Positions 6,572 through 6,878 of a DNA stretch of 6,878 nt are shown one piece after another. Each line of letters opens with the position of its first letter. The first letter of the stretch is position 1. The stretch covers positions 1-6,878 of the forward strand of contig JAJFTY010000067.1 in NCBI GenBank assembly GCA_021372695.1, written 5' to 3'. Position numbers and translations under genes: made by a program. The notes beneath the pieces were generated by a model that made no database searches, was not told where the DNA came from, and saw nothing but the letters and a program-made list of their open reading frames with translations. Source of the stretch: Deltaproteobacteria bacterium. Its GTDB lineage: Bacteria; Desulfobacterota; Syntrophia; Syntrophales; UBA5619.

Positions 6572-6844
6572 TTATGAGATGCTCCGCCCAAGGCGACGGA
6601 CGAGGATCTCCCGGATCAGAATGAATCCGGCCAATGCGGCAATCAACTGATCCCATCCGCCCTGCATCGCGAGGCCGAAACCCGCCATGGCCATGGATAC
6701 GCGTAACAGATAGCTCCAGAGGAGCGACATCAGGGGCACTCTTCTGTTCGGGAGCCTTCGAACGGTGTACCAGAGCCCCGCGAAGTAGACGGTCCCGAGG
6801 GCCGTTCCCAGCATGAATATGAGGAGATACCGAAGGGTCTGCAT
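6572..6844 (-). CDS. atpR: N-ATPase accessory membrane protein AtpR
   Basis: 90 residues with three predicted membrane helices: about 4-27, 38-60 and 64-82. Arginines lie within or at the ends of helices 2 and 3: R48 in SYLLRVSMAM, and R78 in GFILIREILVRR, followed by R83/R84. Gene order immediately before atpB and this layout match AtpR of N-ATPase operons. AtpR is a small protein found only in this ATPase class. It has been proposed, but as far as I know not shown, to use its membrane arginines to contact the c-subunit glutamate during c-ring assembly. AAAGGA lies six bases before the ATG. The gap is three bases to the upstream gene and 13 to atpB. The identification rests on position and topology as much as on sequence, as the family is small and variable. 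Confidence 0.85.
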   Translation of the reverse strand: MQTLRYLLIFMLGTALGTVYFAGLWYTVRRLPNRRVPLMSLLWSYLLRVSMAMAGFGLAMQGGWDQLIAALAGFILIREILVRRLGRSIS

Positions 6845-6847
6845 GGC

Positions 6848-6878
6848 TCATCCTTTCGAAATATCGACAGGAATCGTT
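6848..6878 (-). CDS. C-terminal end of the preceding operon gene, probably atpQ (truncated)
   Basis: One minus-strand frame from the right edge encodes nine final residues, TIPVDISKG, and ends at a TGA (6848-6850), three bases before the atpR ATG. This spacing equals that of the other gene junctions in the operon. In N-ATPase operons atpQ (an AtpI-like membrane protein) lies directly before atpR. The call is from gene order only, since nine residues cannot identify a family. Confidence 0.45.
   Translation of the reverse strand, partial: TIPVDISKG

Noticed and set aside
6459..6851. 130-codon minus-strand frame overlapping atpR and the atpB start
   Set aside because: It is out of frame with atpR, its translation has no membrane pattern or family match, and atpR explains the same region with expected topology and position.

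Overview
The window comes from a GC-rich bacterial chromosome (roughly 60% G+C by eye). It is dominated by a minus-strand operon for an N-type (Na+-motive class) F1Fo ATPase. In the direction of transcription (right to left) the genes are: the last codons of a gene that is probably atpQ, then atpR, atpB (a), atpE (c), atpF (b with a delta-like tail), atpA (alpha) and atpG (gamma). This matches the known N-ATPase order atpDCQRBEFAG. atpD (beta) and atpC (epsilon) are expected just beyond the right edge. No separate atpH (delta) gene is present, as is usual for N-ATPases; the long C-terminal extension of AtpF looks delta-like and probably replaces it. Genes from atpQ to atpG are separated by only 3 to 13 bases, with Shine-Dalgarno sequences often overlapping the previous stop codon, so they are probably translationally coupled.

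Downstream of atpG, after a 72-base gap with no clear terminator, lies a co-oriented gene for a cytidylate kinase-like P-loop protein. It has an unusual N-terminal cysteine cluster. Proteins of this layout are, from memory, common in Deltaproteobacteria/Desulfobacterota. With the N-ATPase, a laterally spread system also found there, this suggests a desulfobacterial or related anaerobe, but the assignment is an inference.

The left 1.2 kb carries the 3'-terminal part of a plus-strand gene for an Slt70-type soluble lytic murein transglycosylase. It is complete through the catalytic domain and ends in a short Ala-Asn-Gly repeat tail. This gene converges on the kinase-like gene across about 190 bases rich in GC palindromes, a likely but weakly supported transcription-end region.

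Functionally, AtpB, AtpE and AtpF form the membrane rotor and stator, AtpR probably assists c-ring assembly, and AtpA and AtpG are F1 subunits. The c subunit keeps the Gln/Glu/Ser/Tyr ligand set of Na+-binding c rings but has Ile at the position that is Thr in the Ilyobacter c ring. No RNA genes, mobile elements or CRISPR arrays were seen, and no stretch over 300 bases lacks a gene.
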